DNA from: Algoriphagus marinus
Lineage (GTDB): Bacteria > Bacteroidota > Bacteroidia > Cytophagales > Cyclobacteriaceae
NCBI RefSeq assembly: GCF_001936475.1
Contig: NZ_MSPQ01000001.1
Span: 248,001 to 312,000 of the forward strand
Direction of reading: 5' to 3'
Length of the DNA stretch: 64,000 bases
In this document: piece after piece, positions 1 to 9,175 of the stretch
How positions within the stretch are numbered: the first letter of the stretch is position 1
Layout of the letters: the number at the start of each line of letters is the position of its first letter
Position numbers and translations under genes: made by a program
The notes under the pieces: model-generated
The model's database searches: none
Told to the model about the DNA's origin: nothing
Seen by the model: the letters and a program-made list of their open reading frames with translations, nothing else

Positions 1-1569
1 ACTGCCGGCCCCACTATTAAATATGCAGCAGCCTATGATAATAATGGTGTTCCTGCCAATCTAGAACCCACCTTGGACTATATTTCCGCGAGTGTTTTGC
101 AAAATATTAATGCATCGCTACCCGAATCTCAACCTGTACCGCAGTTTCATCCGACTTACCTTGCGGATGGGAAAAAGACGACCTTAGATATAGTGGAGCA
201 AGCGGATGTTTGGTTGACTTTCGTACACGAAGGCGCTGGCTGGAGAAATTCGATTGGGTTCTACACCTATACCACGAGTCAGCCTCCAAGATCACTTAAT
301 GATATCAGTTCGATTACGGTGCTTTTTCCAAACCTCTCTGCCAAAGGTAGTGGAGGTAATCTAAAATCAGGTCAAAAAGTAAGGTTAGGCCGGTTCGAGC
401 CAGGAACATCTGTTGGAATAGTACTCCTTGCCAATGGTTGGAATGGATCGGAGGTAAAGGACTTCTATCATACCGTTTTTGCAGATAAAAATTTAAATCC
501 TGAGCCGGATGCAAAGTTAAAGCAGCATAACGTGTTGCTTTGGGATGAGGAAAATAAACTATTCTTACTTGGTTTTGAAGATGTAAGAAGAGATGATATT
601 CCATTTAAATGTGATCAGGATTTTAACGATGCTATCCTTTTTGTCTCCTCAAACCCAGTACGAGCCATCAGCACGGTAAACGTAAGTCCGGTAGACAAAC
701 CAGGCACATTGGATCGGGATGGTGACGGAATCAATGATAACTTGGATGAATATCCTGACGATGCAACCAAAGCTTATGATAGCTATTATCCTTCTGCTAC
801 CAGCTATGGATCTTTTGCTTTCGAAGACAACTGGCCCGAAATGGGAGATTATGACTTCAATGATTTAGTGGTTGATTACCAATTCCGACACACGCATAAT
901 AGTGCCAATAAGGTGGTGGAGTTTGAATCAAAATTCAAATTCAGAGCGATTGGAGCAGGATTCAGAAATGGCTTTGGCTTTGGGACTGAGCTTTCCCCGT
1001 CTGATGTAAAAAGTGTAGCAGGTCAGCGCATAGGTCCGAACTTGATCAAAAACAGTGCGAATGGAACAGAGTCTAATCAAACCAAAGCGGTAATCATTGT
1101 CACGGATAATGCACATGAGCTTTTTGGCTCCTATGGATTTGTAAATACTGATCCCAGCGCTCAGGATATTACACCAGTTGAAGTGAAATTGACTATCAAA
1201 TTAAATGCGGCTAAGCTACTTTCAGAAATTGGAGCTGCACCTTATAATCCATTTCTGATTGTTTCTCAGGATAGAGGAAGGGAAGTTCATTTGCCGAGTT
1301 ACAAGCCTACAAGTTTAGCATCTGCAGGTTATTTTGGGACTGCTAATGACAATACCAATCCAGGACAGAACCGATATTATACTTCGAAAACCAGTTTGCC
1401 TTGGGCCATACATATTCCGGAGAGCTTTGATTATCCGAAAGAGAAAACGGACATCCGCGGTGGACATCTACGATTTGATAATTGGGCTAAAAGCACCGGA
1501 TATACCTACATGGACTGGTACCGTCCACAGATTGGCTATCGCGATAATGCCAAGCTCTTCAAAAAATAA
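1..1569 (+). CDS. LruC domain-containing protein, 5' end cut by window edge
   Basis: The frame is open to base 1, so the gene starts upstream; 522 residues are visible. In order they hold a DUF4114-like segment (around bases 510-650, with the acidic DQDFNDAI stretch), a calcium-binding thrombospondin-3-like linker (DRDGDGINDNLDEYPDD, near 710-760), and an LruC domain (about 830-1530, starting with the EDNWPEMGDYDFNDLV signature). LruC proteins are predicted exported or surface proteins of Bacteroidota and gammaproteobacteria; the biochemical role is unknown. The aspartate-rich stretches suggest calcium binding (inference). It is followed by a strong hairpin terminator, so it is transcribed separately from the exopolysaccharide genes. 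The family call is firm, the function is not. Confidence 0.85.
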   Translation, partial: TAGPTIKYAAAYDNNGVPANLEPTLDYISASVLQNINASLPESQPVPQFHPTYLADGKKTTLDIVEQADVWLTFVHEGAGWRNSIGFYTYTTSQPPRSLNDISSITVLFPNLSAKGSGGNLKSGQKVRLGRFEPGTSVGIVLLANGWNGSEVKDFYHTVFADKNLNPEPDAKLKQHNVLLWDEENKLFLLGFEDVRRDDIPFKCDQDFNDAILFVSSNPVRAISTVNVSPVDKPGTLDRDGDGINDNLDEYPDDATKAYDSYYPSATSYGSFAFEDNWPEMGDYDFNDLVVDYQFRHTHNSANKVVEFESKFKFRAIGAGFRNGFGFGTELSPSDVKSVAGQRIGPNLIKNSANGTESNQTKAVIIVTDNAHELFGSYGFVNTDPSAQDITPVEVKLTIKLNAAKLLSEIGAAPYNPFLIVSQDRGREVHLPSYKPTSLASAGYFGTANDNTNPGQNRYYTSKTSLPWAIHIPESFDYPKEKTDIRGGHLRFDNWAKSTGYTYMDWYRPQIGYRDNAKLFKK

Positions 1570-1591
1570 GAATTGAAATACGCCTCACCTC

Positions 1592-1627
1592 AAGACCCTA
1601 GCTGATATAGTTAGGGTCTTTTCTTTT
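1592..1627 (+). terminator. Rho-independent terminator of the LruC gene
   Basis: A 9-bp perfect stem (AAGACCCTA at 1592-1600, TAGGGTCTT at 1612-1620) with an 11-nt loop runs into TTTTCTTTTT. It separates the LruC gene from the exopolysaccharide operon. Confidence 0.85.
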
Positions 1628-1677
1628 TGAAGTAAATCTTGCAAAAAGGTCTTTTTTTAAGAATAAAAGCACTTTTT

Positions 1678-1766
1678 CACTAATCGGGGAAAAGTAACTA
1701 CTCATCGGCGAAAGGCTGGCATTCACCTTAATATCCCTTCCAGAAAATGCCTACGGGCTAGTTTTG
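1678..1766 (+). promoter_or_regulatory. 21-bp-spaced operator array and promoter of EPS unit a
   Basis: Two clear motif copies, CACTAATCGG (from 1678) and TACTCATCGG (from 1699), and a weaker third, CATTCACCTT (from 1720), lie exactly 21 bp apart. The -7 box TAGTTTTG (1759-1766) fits the Bacteroidota TAnnTTTG and starts 34 bp after the ATCG-equivalent of the third copy. No TTTG is seen at -33, as expected of an activator-dependent promoter. Direct repeats at two helical turns are the known binding geometry of LytTR regulators; a LytTR gene lies at the other end of this locus. Binding is inferred. Confidence 0.65.
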
Positions 1767-1788
1767 TAACATCTAATTATTACTATCT

Positions 1789-2550
1789 ATGACTGCAAGA
1801 CCAAAAATCCCTTTGGCTAAAAGAAGCTTTGACATCCTTGTCTCAGGAATGCTTTTACTGCTGCTTAGCCCGCTCTTTTTAATCGTTGCGCTATTAATCC
1901 GATTAGAGTCCAAAGGGCCAATTTTCTATTATGCCTATCGGGTCGGAATGAATTACCACACCTTCAAATTCTACAAATTCCGATCTATGCGTACAGACGC
2001 AGATCAATTGGTAGATAAAATGAAGCATCTGAATGCTTACAGTAAAACGGAGGAAAAGGATACTTCCTGGACTCCCCTTAATAGAAGTTTAATTGTTTCC
2101 ATTTCTGAAGATGCTATTCGAGTAAAAGATATCGGTGTCATCGCCGAAAATGCTTATGAGGCACAAAAGTCTGGTGCTTCAGCTCAAGCCTTTGTCAAAT
2201 TCAGCAATGATCCTCGAATCACCAAAGTGGGCAAATGGATCCGCAACCTCAGCATCGACGAGCTTCCTCAGTTGGTTAATATTCTTGTTGGAGATATGTC
2301 CTTGGTCGGAAATAGACCTCTGCCCCTATACGAGGCGGAGCAATTGACTTCCGACGAGGCGATTGGCAGATTTATGGGACCGGCAGGTTTGACCGGACTA
2401 TGGCAAGTGACCGAACGTGGCAAAAAGGATGTGGACGCTGCCTCACGCTGCAACTTGGATATCTTCTACGCTCAGAATCACAACTTCTGGTTGGATTTGA
2501 AAATCCTGATCAAAACTCCTCTTGCTGCTATTCAACACGAAAACGTCTAA
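1789..2550 (+). CDS. Initiating sugar transferase (polyprenyl-phosphate glycosylphosphotransferase)
   Basis: Transfers the first sugar-1-phosphate to undecaprenyl phosphate, starting assembly of the exopolysaccharide repeat unit at the inner membrane. The 253-residue protein has one hydrophobic N-terminal segment (about 13-37) and the small catalytic core of the WcaJ/PglC bacterial sugar transferase family: KFYKFRSMRTDAD near 66-78, the catalytic SIDELPQL block near 155-162, GDMSLVGNRP and GLTGLWQV. About 60 residues between the first and second blocks exceed the usual core. It lacks the long N-terminal membrane domain of WcaJ. First gene of the operon; its stop overlaps the next start. Sugar specificity cannot be read from sequence. 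Confidence 0.9.
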   Translation: MTARPKIPLAKRSFDILVSGMLLLLLSPLFLIVALLIRLESKGPIFYYAYRVGMNYHTFKFYKFRSMRTDADQLVDKMKHLNAYSKTEEKDTSWTPLNRSLIVSISEDAIRVKDIGVIAENAYEAQKSGASAQAFVKFSNDPRITKVGKWIRNLSIDELPQLVNILVGDMSLVGNRPLPLYEAEQLTSDEAIGRFMGPAGLTGLWQVTERGKKDVDAASRCNLDIFYAQNHNFWLDLKILIKTPLAAIQHENV

Positions 2551-3719
2551 TGATGCACTTTCTTAGATCCCTTTCCTCAAGCTTAACCAGAAAGCCATCC
2601 ACAGGGAAGTTTATTCCCTTTATTGATGGCCTTCGATTTTTGGCGATAGTCCCTGTGATTTTTCAGCATGCCAATGAGCGCCTTTTCAAGTATGGTTCTT
2701 TACCCCAATTAAGTGAGTTAGAACAGCAAGTCTCATTTCTCATTTCCAGAGGGACTGTTGGAGTCTTTTTGTTTTTTGCGATCAGTGGATTTGTCTTGAG
2801 TCTTCCGATAGCCAAGTCTGGGAAACGGGAGCAGTTCGGGGAATATTTGAAGCGAAGAGCCTATCGCATCGAGCCACCATTTCTTTTTTGGATGAGCATT
2901 TGTGCGATGATTCTTTTAGTGATGGGAAGCTATCCACCGATCGAGCTGTTGAAACATTTTCTAGCCTCGATTACCTACACACATCAGCTTTTCTATCAAG
3001 AATACTCCATCATCAATCCCGTTGCCTGGTCACTGGAGGTGGAAATTCAGTTTTACCTGCTTGCCCCATTTATTGCCACAGCCTATTTCCGCAATCAGAA
3101 TTTCACTCATAGAAGAATAGGACTCCTGGCTGTAATTCTTGGCTGGATTGCTATTCAGCATCTTTTGGGTTGGCATATAGCTCCATTTAAAGCTACTCTA
3201 TTAGGACATTTACCACACTTTCTGATAGGCATGCTAGCCGCAGACTTGTACCGATATCCGGTAAAAGCATTCGAGGACTTTAAGTATTGGGATTTATTGT
3301 TTCCGGTTTTTGGGTTACTCTTGGCTTTCACTTGGACAGCGGAATTCCTCAAGACCTTGGTCTTTGAATTTGCGCTGCTTGGAATTTTCTTATCAGCATT
3401 TTATGGTCGATTGACGCATCGGTTTTTATCGATTTCATGGGTGGCCATCATCGGAGGAATGTGCTACACGATCTATCTGATCCATCTCCCAATCCTCGAA
3501 GGCTTCTATTCATTCGTCGGTAGATTTGGTCAGTGGTCAGGCTATTTCGGTCAGTTATCGATAACGCTCAGCATAGCGCTTCCGCTGCTCTTTCTTTGTA
3601 GCATCATTGCATATCGATGGATCGAGCAGCCATTTATGAAGAAGGTGAACCACTCAAAAAAGTCAACCTTAATTCCAAAGCTCCAAAATCCACGAGAAGC
3701 GCAAACAGCGAACTCATGA
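2550..3719 (+). CDS. Acyltransferase 3 family membrane protein
   Basis: Predicted integral membrane O-acyltransferase (acyltransferase family 3) that would add acetyl or similar groups to the polysaccharide or its lipid-linked repeat. The N-terminal IDGLRFLAIVPVIFQHAN block is the family hallmark; here the usual FH is QH. About ten hydrophobic segments follow, with R-x-x-R (KRRAYRIEPPF) on the cytoplasmic side and SLEVEIQFYLL in the middle. The open frame extends upstream to 2400, but ATG at 2550, overlapping the previous stop, gives the normal 389-residue protein. It shares ATGA with the next gene. Family is firm; acyl donor and acceptor unknown. Confidence 0.85.
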   Translation: MMHFLRSLSSSLTRKPSTGKFIPFIDGLRFLAIVPVIFQHANERLFKYGSLPQLSELEQQVSFLISRGTVGVFLFFAISGFVLSLPIAKSGKREQFGEYLKRRAYRIEPPFLFWMSICAMILLVMGSYPPIELLKHFLASITYTHQLFYQEYSIINPVAWSLEVEIQFYLLAPFIATAYFRNQNFTHRRIGLLAVILGWIAIQHLLGWHIAPFKATLLGHLPHFLIGMLAADLYRYPVKAFEDFKYWDLLFPVFGLLLAFTWTAEFLKTLVFEFALLGIFLSAFYGRLTHRFLSISWVAIIGGMCYTIYLIHLPILEGFYSFVGRFGQWSGYFGQLSITLSIALPLLFLCSIIAYRWIEQPFMKKVNHSKKSTLIPKLQNPREAQTANS

Positions 3720-4423
3720 AAACTATTGTATTATTATTTTTACTTCTACTGAGCACCACTTTAGCCTCGGCCCAGGATTTTCAGGGTTTGACGATGGAGC
3801 GACTTCGGCCGCTGGAGGTATTGATTCAGGATGCATTGGCAAATGCTCCATTAATTAACAGACTTAGTAAAGGTCAAGCCCAGAAGGAGCAAGAAATCAT
3901 GCTCAACCGCAAAGCCTGGATGCAGCACGTAGCACTTACCGGTGGATATAATTATGGTAATGGAGTAGTTGCCGACAATTTGGTCTCTCCTGTGGATAAC
4001 CAATCGGTATTCCGAACCAGTACTTTTTCCACCTACAGTATGGGAATTTCACTTCGACTTCCGATCTCTGAATTTACTACCCAAAAGAATAAGGTAAAGA
4101 TCCATCAATTGGCAATCGAAGAGTTGGAATATCAAAAGGAAGACCTCCGGAATGTAATCACCGAAGAAGTAATCAAGCGCTACAATTCACTGGAGCGAGC
4201 TTTGACGACGATCAAACTTCAAGCCCTGAAAGTGGAAGCAAATGAAGCGGCGGTACAGGTGACTGAGACTTATTTTAAATCCGGAACCGCAGACATTGAT
4301 CAATACCGAATGGCTTTGGACATCCTGACTACGGCCAAGATTGAGTTAGAAAAAACTAAAAGCGATGCTTGGTACTACAAGCGGACTTTGGAAGAAATCG
4401 TAGGTGCATCTATTCTAAACTAA
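3716..4423 (+). CDS. Short TolC-like outer membrane protein
   Basis: A 235-residue protein with a Sec signal peptide (about 1-19, ending ASAQD) and the long amphipathic helices and LRLPISEF strand pattern of TolC-type outer membrane factors. It is only about half the normal TolC length (over 400 residues), so it carries one of the two usual structural repeats. It sits directly before the GumC-like gene, where polysaccharide operons normally have a Wza-type export channel; none is encoded in this window. A role in polysaccharide passage through the outer membrane or periplasm is inferred from context. The start at 3716 overlaps the previous stop; a frame open to 3617 lacks a signal peptide there. 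Confidence 0.7.
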   Translation: MKTIVLLFLLLLSTTLASAQDFQGLTMERLRPLEVLIQDALANAPLINRLSKGQAQKEQEIMLNRKAWMQHVALTGGYNYGNGVVADNLVSPVDNQSVFRTSTFSTYSMGISLRLPISEFTTQKNKVKIHQLAIEELEYQKEDLRNVITEEVIKRYNSLERALTTIKLQALKVEANEAAVQVTETYFKSGTADIDQYRMALDILTTAKIELEKTKSDAWYYKRTLEEIVGASILN

Positions 4424-4426
4424 GAC

Positions 4427-6469
4427 ATGAGCTTTATCCAAATTATCCGACTACTGGTGCGCTTTGCACCTTACATTTTGATCTCGGCTTTTATCATGGC
4501 TGGAGTGACTGCACTGATGACTATGAATTCTAAAAAAGAATACAAAAGTCATACGCTCTTGAATACAGGCCTGATCTCAGGCTATAACATTGAGAGTAAT
4601 AAGGGAGAGCGAATCGATTATGCATTCACCAATAATGAGATGGAAAATCTCATCAATATTGCTAGCTCTTTTGAGACAAACAAAGAATTATCTGCACGCA
4701 TTTTAGCCGATTTGATGCTTGCTCAAGCCAATGGAAAAAAGCTTTTGCTTGCGGAAAACCTTCCTGAATGGTATAAAATTTTGGAAGAAATCCCTTTCCA
4801 AATTAACAATTCAGATGATCCTGAGCGAGTGTACCAGCAGATCATTGCCATTGCAGAGGCGGATAAAGAGAATGCCATCTACAAATTGATGAATTCTAAA
4901 AACCCGTTTATCGGGCTGGAGCAATTGGAAAATCTTAAAGTAGCACGCGAAGGAAGTTCGGATATGATTCGGATCGAATACACGTCGATTGATCCTTACC
5001 TAAGCCAACGTGTCTTGAGTTTGTTGACAGACATTTTCATTTTCAAACAGCAGAGTATCAAAGAAGGACAAACCGATTCGGTGATTAATTTCTTCGAAGA
5101 AGCTACCCAAAAAACCCTGGCTAGACTTCAAGGTGCAGAGGATGAACTATTGAAGTTTCGGGTGAAGAATCAAATCATCAACTACTATGAACAGACCAGG
5201 TTCATCGCCGGAAACAAAGAAGAACTGGAAAAACAATATCAAGAGCAGCTTCGAATCAAAGCAGCAGCAGAATCTGCCTTGACTCGCGTAAATCTTGAGA
5301 TTAAAGACAAGCGTATAATCTCTTCCCTCCAAAATCAAATCGCTGTAAATCAGGGCAAATTAGCAGATTACAATTTTGCTTTGATGGAACTTGATTTAAT
5401 CAATGACAACGAAAAAGAAGATCCAAATCAAGCACTTCGAGGAGAGCTTCAGGCCAAAATTGGTGCGCTTCGGGCAGAAGTGATGGGAGCGACTTATGCC
5501 GTTGTAGATGCCAATCAAACCTCTGATGGCTTGCCAACTCAAAATTTACTTTCCCAGTGGTTGAGCTCAGTGATTACCAAAGAAGAGTCCACTGCTAAAA
5601 TCCAAGTGATGGATCAGCGAATGAAAGAATACGATCAGATCTACGATCGATTTGCTCCGCTCGGCTCGACTTTGAAAAGATTAGAAAGCGAAATCGATGT
5701 GGCCGAACGGGAATATTTAGAAAACCTTCACTCCTATAATCAAGCGCGACTTCATAAATACAATATGGAAATGTCCAGCAATCTGAAGGTAATCGATAAG
5801 CCCTTCTACCCTGCCCAGGCTGAAAAATCTAAAGCACTCATGATGCTGGTTCTTTCATTCATTGTTGGTTTGGTAGTTCCGAGCGGAGTATTGATTGGTG
5901 CAGAAGTGCTAGATGGAAGTCTGAAAAGCCCCAAAAATGCGAGAGAACAAACTGGCCTTTCGGTTGCAGGTTTGCTCCCCCTTTATCCAAAAAACAAAGC
6001 AAAAAGTCCAGTTGATTTTGATACGCTGGATAGACAAGCCATGAACCTTTTCCTTCAGGAACTGAAGGTAGCAGCAACTGCCAAGGAAGGGAAAAATATC
6101 GTCTCTGTTTGTAGTATTCATCCTTTGGAAGGAAAAACCACTTTAATTGAAAAAATCCAAGCCTTTATTGAGACTTACTGTCCATCGGAACTGGATTCAT
6201 TTGAGTTTAGAGAAATCCCTTCTTTGCTCAACAATCCTTATGTAAATGAGGAGATCAAAGATACCCAAATTCACTTGATGGTATGTAGAGCAGACCGTAA
6301 ATGGACGGAAGCGGATCAGCATGCGCTGAAGGTGTATAAAAAGTTTGTGGGTATAAAGCCAATGCTTTTACTCAATCGAGTTCGAACAGATATCATGGAA
6401 GATATCACTGGTGAAGTTCCAAGAAGAAGAAGCTGGCTTCGTGCAAAAATCAAATCCCTCTTAAGTTAA
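4427..6469 (+). CDS. GumC/Wzc-like polysaccharide chain-length determinant
   Basis: Inner-membrane polysaccharide co-polymerase controlling chain length and export. A transmembrane helix at about 10-30, a periplasmic region with long coiled coils (about 200-460), a second helix near 465-490, and a C-terminal cytoplasmic domain are visible. That domain resembles a tyrosine kinase (BY-kinase) but is degenerate: a P-loop-like HPLEGKTT survives, yet no Walker A' aspartates and no C-terminal tyrosine cluster are seen, so autophosphorylation is unlikely. Located between the TolC-like gene (3-bp gap) and a glycosyltransferase. Length of 680 residues is normal for Bacteroidota GumC-type proteins. Confidence 0.82.
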   Translation: MSFIQIIRLLVRFAPYILISAFIMAGVTALMTMNSKKEYKSHTLLNTGLISGYNIESNKGERIDYAFTNNEMENLINIASSFETNKELSARILADLMLAQANGKKLLLAENLPEWYKILEEIPFQINNSDDPERVYQQIIAIAEADKENAIYKLMNSKNPFIGLEQLENLKVAREGSSDMIRIEYTSIDPYLSQRVLSLLTDIFIFKQQSIKEGQTDSVINFFEEATQKTLARLQGAEDELLKFRVKNQIINYYEQTRFIAGNKEELEKQYQEQLRIKAAAESALTRVNLEIKDKRIISSLQNQIAVNQGKLADYNFALMELDLINDNEKEDPNQALRGELQAKIGALRAEVMGATYAVVDANQTSDGLPTQNLLSQWLSSVITKEESTAKIQVMDQRMKEYDQIYDRFAPLGSTLKRLESEIDVAEREYLENLHSYNQARLHKYNMEMSSNLKVIDKPFYPAQAEKSKALMMLVLSFIVGLVVPSGVLIGAEVLDGSLKSPKNAREQTGLSVAGLLPLYPKNKAKSPVDFDTLDRQAMNLFLQELKVAATAKEGKNIVSVCSIHPLEGKTTLIEKIQAFIETYCPSELDSFEFREIPSLLNNPYVNEEIKDTQIHLMVCRADRKWTEADQHALKVYKKFVGIKPMLLLNRVRTDIMEDITGEVPRRRSWLRAKIKSLLS

Positions 6470-6479
6470 TCTCAAATTT

Positions 6480-7610
6480 ATGCAGACCATCATCTGTCAA
6501 AGTTTTCCCGCATGGGATACCCCTTATGTGAAATCTACCTTGGAATTGATCACCCGAATGGCTGAAACCCATCGGGTAATCTTTCTGGATTACCCTTACA
6601 CCGTAAAAGATTTGATTCAAAATCAGCATGCGCCCAAAGCCTCATTGCTGGGAAAATCCGGAGGAAAACGGATAATGGAAACTGCTTTTGGATCCATCGA
6701 AGTGTACAATTCTAAACCGATGATCCCTGTGAATTGGATCAATAGCCCAATGCTTTTTAAAGTCATTATGGGAATCAATGCATTCATTCAGTCTTTCACG
6801 ATCAAATCAATTTTAAAAACTGTTGATCCTGAGCAGACCAATTTGATCAATGCGTTCAACCCGGTTTATGGCTATTTCACGTCCAAATACTGGAAAGGAA
6901 TATCCACTACCTATTATTCCTATGACAATTTAGAAGCGACAGTTTGGGCCGGAAAGTGGGGGAAAGAATTTGAAGGGAAATTCCTGAAAAAAGCAGATCA
7001 AGTCATTGTCAGTTCCAAGGGATTATTGGATAAGTTTCAGGGGAAACATCCCAAGATTCAATGCGTGAAAAATGGGGTCAACTTGGGCAATTTTACCAAA
7101 GTGAAAACCGAAAAAACTCAAAACAAAAAGATAGGCTACCTGGGAGCATTTGATGATCGAATTGATACCCAGCTGATGATCGAATCAGCCTTGGCTTATC
7201 CAGGCTATACATTTGAAATACTTGGAGATCAAAAAGTCAACTCAGAAATTTTCCCATCCAATATTCAATTTCTTGGCGCTAAACCTCAGGACCAGCTAAA
7301 TGCAATCCTTCAAAATTGGGATGCAGCACTTATTCCATTTATAAGAAATGAATTTACCCAGTCCATATATCCCCTCAAAATCAACGAGTATTTGGCAGCG
7401 GGCAAACCCGTGATCAGTACTGATTTTGCGGATTTGTTGGATTTCAAAGGAATGGTAAAAGTCTGCACTACTCCGGAGGATTTTATTTCTGGAATCGCCA
7501 AAGAAATCCGATACAATAATCGCTTAAAGATCAGTAAGCGAATTGAATTTGCCCGACAAAACAGTTGGGAATCACGCACACAACAGTTTCTTCAAGCCCT
7601 AGCCTCCTAA
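6480..7610 (+). CDS. Glycosyltransferase, GT-B fold (GT1/GT4-like)
   Basis: Predicted cytoplasmic sugar transferase, last gene of EPS unit a. The 376-residue protein has the two-domain GT-B layout: an N-terminal acceptor domain ending near 180 (KKADQVIVSSKGLLDKF) and a C-terminal nucleotide-sugar domain (KKIGYLGAFDDRID near 220, then INEYLAAGKPVISTDFADL near 300-318). The usual EGFG-type E-x7-E pair is weak, which resembles the group annotated as UDP-galactopyranose-mutase-neighbour or TuaH-like transferases. The stop codon lies in the loop of the terminator hairpin. Donor and linkage unknown. Confidence 0.8.
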   Translation: MQTIICQSFPAWDTPYVKSTLELITRMAETHRVIFLDYPYTVKDLIQNQHAPKASLLGKSGGKRIMETAFGSIEVYNSKPMIPVNWINSPMLFKVIMGINAFIQSFTIKSILKTVDPEQTNLINAFNPVYGYFTSKYWKGISTTYYSYDNLEATVWAGKWGKEFEGKFLKKADQVIVSSKGLLDKFQGKHPKIQCVKNGVNLGNFTKVKTEKTQNKKIGYLGAFDDRIDTQLMIESALAYPGYTFEILGDQKVNSEIFPSNIQFLGAKPQDQLNAILQNWDAALIPFIRNEFTQSIYPLKINEYLAAGKPVISTDFADLLDFKGMVKVCTTPEDFISGIAKEIRYNNRLKISKRIEFARQNSWESRTQQFLQALAS

Positions 7611-7624
7611 TTGGAGGCTTTTTC
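7601..7624 (+). terminator. Terminator of EPS unit a, overlapping the stop codon
   Basis: A 7-bp stem AGCCTCC (7601-7607) / GGAGGCT (7613-7619) with loop TAATT that contains the stop codon, then TTTTTC. The last codons of the glycosyltransferase are therefore part of the hairpin. Confidence 0.8.
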
Positions 7625-7712
7625 ATTGATCGGGGATCCTTGCACATTCGTCTGTTGATCCCCGTCACTCATCGGAATATTCCTTCCCAAAGTGTGCTCT
7701 GGGGTACTTTTG
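7624..7712 (+). promoter_or_regulatory. Three-copy 21-bp operator array and promoter of EPS unit b
   Basis: Motif copies start at 7624 (CATTGATCGG), 7645 (CATTCGTCTG) and 7666 (CACTCATCGG), exactly 21 bp apart. AATATTCCTTCC (7676-7687) follows at the same offset as AATATCCCTTCC in front of unit a (1730-1741). The -7 box TACTTTTG (7705-7712) again begins 34 bp after the last ATCG. An 8-bp inverted repeat CGGGGATC (7631-7638) / GATCCCCG (7657-7664) overlaps the first two copies. Interpreted as a LytTR-type activator site; binding untested. Confidence 0.68.
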
Positions 7713-7734
7713 AGGTATTAAAGCAATCAAAGAA

Positions 7735-9174
7735 ATGCAACCTCAACACTTAACATTCAAAAAATACGGAGCCACTCAATTCCTCAGCGGATTGGGAATC
7801 CTGGGATTAGTTGGATTTTGGTTGTTTGGTCTTTCGATGATCAAATTCATGGGACTTACCGGGGTGATTGTTCTTTTAGGATTACCCTTCGCAGTGGCGC
7901 TTTTGGCTTACCTCTGGAGTCGACCAAAAGCAACTGTTTGGATGAGTTTGATCATGGGCTTTTTAATCTCGGGAGTAGGAAGATATGTCAATGCTCCTTG
8001 GGGTCTGTCTATCGATATCCTGCTATTCTTCGGACTGCTTGTCATTTCCATCAATAAGGCGATCAAGATCAATTGGAAATTGGCTAAGACAGACTTAGTC
8101 ATCTTTTCATTGGTTTGGATGGCTTATTTGTTTTTAGAGCTATTCAATCCGGCAGGAAACGGACCGGAAGCTTGGTTTTATGCCATGCGTGGCATTGGTT
8201 TTTACCAAGCTATGGCTGTTCCTTTAGTGTATTTGATGTTCCGCGAGGAAAAGGATTTTCATACGTTTTTGAATATTCTCATTATACTTTCTTTGGCTGG
8301 AACGGTATGGGGCTTTAAACAACAAATCATTGGTGTCGATGCTGCTGAGTATCGCTGGCTTTGGGATGAAAATCACCAGGATGAGCATATCCTACACGGG
8401 GTGCTTCGGGTATTTTCTTTCTATTCTGACGCTGGTCAATTTGGTGCTTCGCAAGCCATGATGGCTATGCTGATGGGAATCCTCGCGATGGGTCCATTCT
8501 CTATTGGAAAGCGAATTTGGTATGCGGTTTTGGCGATTGTATTCTTCCTTGGATTTGCGATTTCCGGTACTCGTGGGGCTTTGGCTGTTCCACTTTTTGG
8601 AGGCTTAGCTTATTTGATCACCACTAGAAATTTCAAAGTTTTAATCGGTGGGGTTAGTGCGATGCTGCTGGTATTCTTTATTCTGAAATACACCTTCATG
8701 TTTCAAGGCGTAGAGCAAGTAAGAAGAATGCGCACAGCACTTGACCCTGAAAACCCTTCCCTTCAAGTTCGACTTGAAAACCAAAGAACCTTTGGAAGAT
8801 ACTTAGCTGACAAACCATTTGGTGGAGGAGTCGGCACTGCAGGATTTTGGGGAGCTCGATTCAATCCAAATTCGCTGATGGCAAATACTGCCACAGATAG
8901 CTGGTATGTGAAAATCTGGGCTGAAACGGGCATCGTTGGGCTGGCTATTCACCTGAGTTTCTTAGGATATGTGCTCGGTAAAGGCGGCCACATTTGCATG
9001 AGCTTAAGGGACAAAAAGCAAAAAACTTACGCCATGGCCACTTATGCCTGTATTGTCGGAGTCGTCTTTTCCAGCTATGGCAATCAGGTCTTTGGCCAAA
9101 TGCCAACTGGGATGATCATGAATCTGGCAATCCCATTCTTATTTCTAATTCCTAATTGGACAAAAAAACAGTAA
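7735..9174 (+). CDS. O-antigen ligase/polymerase-like membrane protein (Wzy-type)
   Basis: A 479-residue polytopic inner-membrane protein (roughly 10-12 hydrophobic segments) with the O-antigen ligase family core, including ISGTRGALAVPLFGG near 278-292 and a large periplasmic loop (about 325-385) with RLENQRTFGRYLADKPFGGGVGT. In this context it most likely polymerises lipid-linked repeat units (Wzy role); ligase activity is an alternative that sequence cannot exclude. First gene of unit b, with a 1-bp gap to the next gene. Confidence 0.8.
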   Translation: MQPQHLTFKKYGATQFLSGLGILGLVGFWLFGLSMIKFMGLTGVIVLLGLPFAVALLAYLWSRPKATVWMSLIMGFLISGVGRYVNAPWGLSIDILLFFGLLVISINKAIKINWKLAKTDLVIFSLVWMAYLFLELFNPAGNGPEAWFYAMRGIGFYQAMAVPLVYLMFREEKDFHTFLNILIILSLAGTVWGFKQQIIGVDAAEYRWLWDENHQDEHILHGVLRVFSFYSDAGQFGASQAMMAMLMGILAMGPFSIGKRIWYAVLAIVFFLGFAISGTRGALAVPLFGGLAYLITTRNFKVLIGGVSAMLLVFFILKYTFMFQGVEQVRRMRTALDPENPSLQVRLENQRTFGRYLADKPFGGGVGTAGFWGARFNPNSLMANTATDSWYVKIWAETGIVGLAIHLSFLGYVLGKGGHICMSLRDKKQKTYAMATYACIVGVVFSSYGNQVFGQMPTGMIMNLAIPFLFLIPNWTKKQ

Positions 9175-9175
9175 T

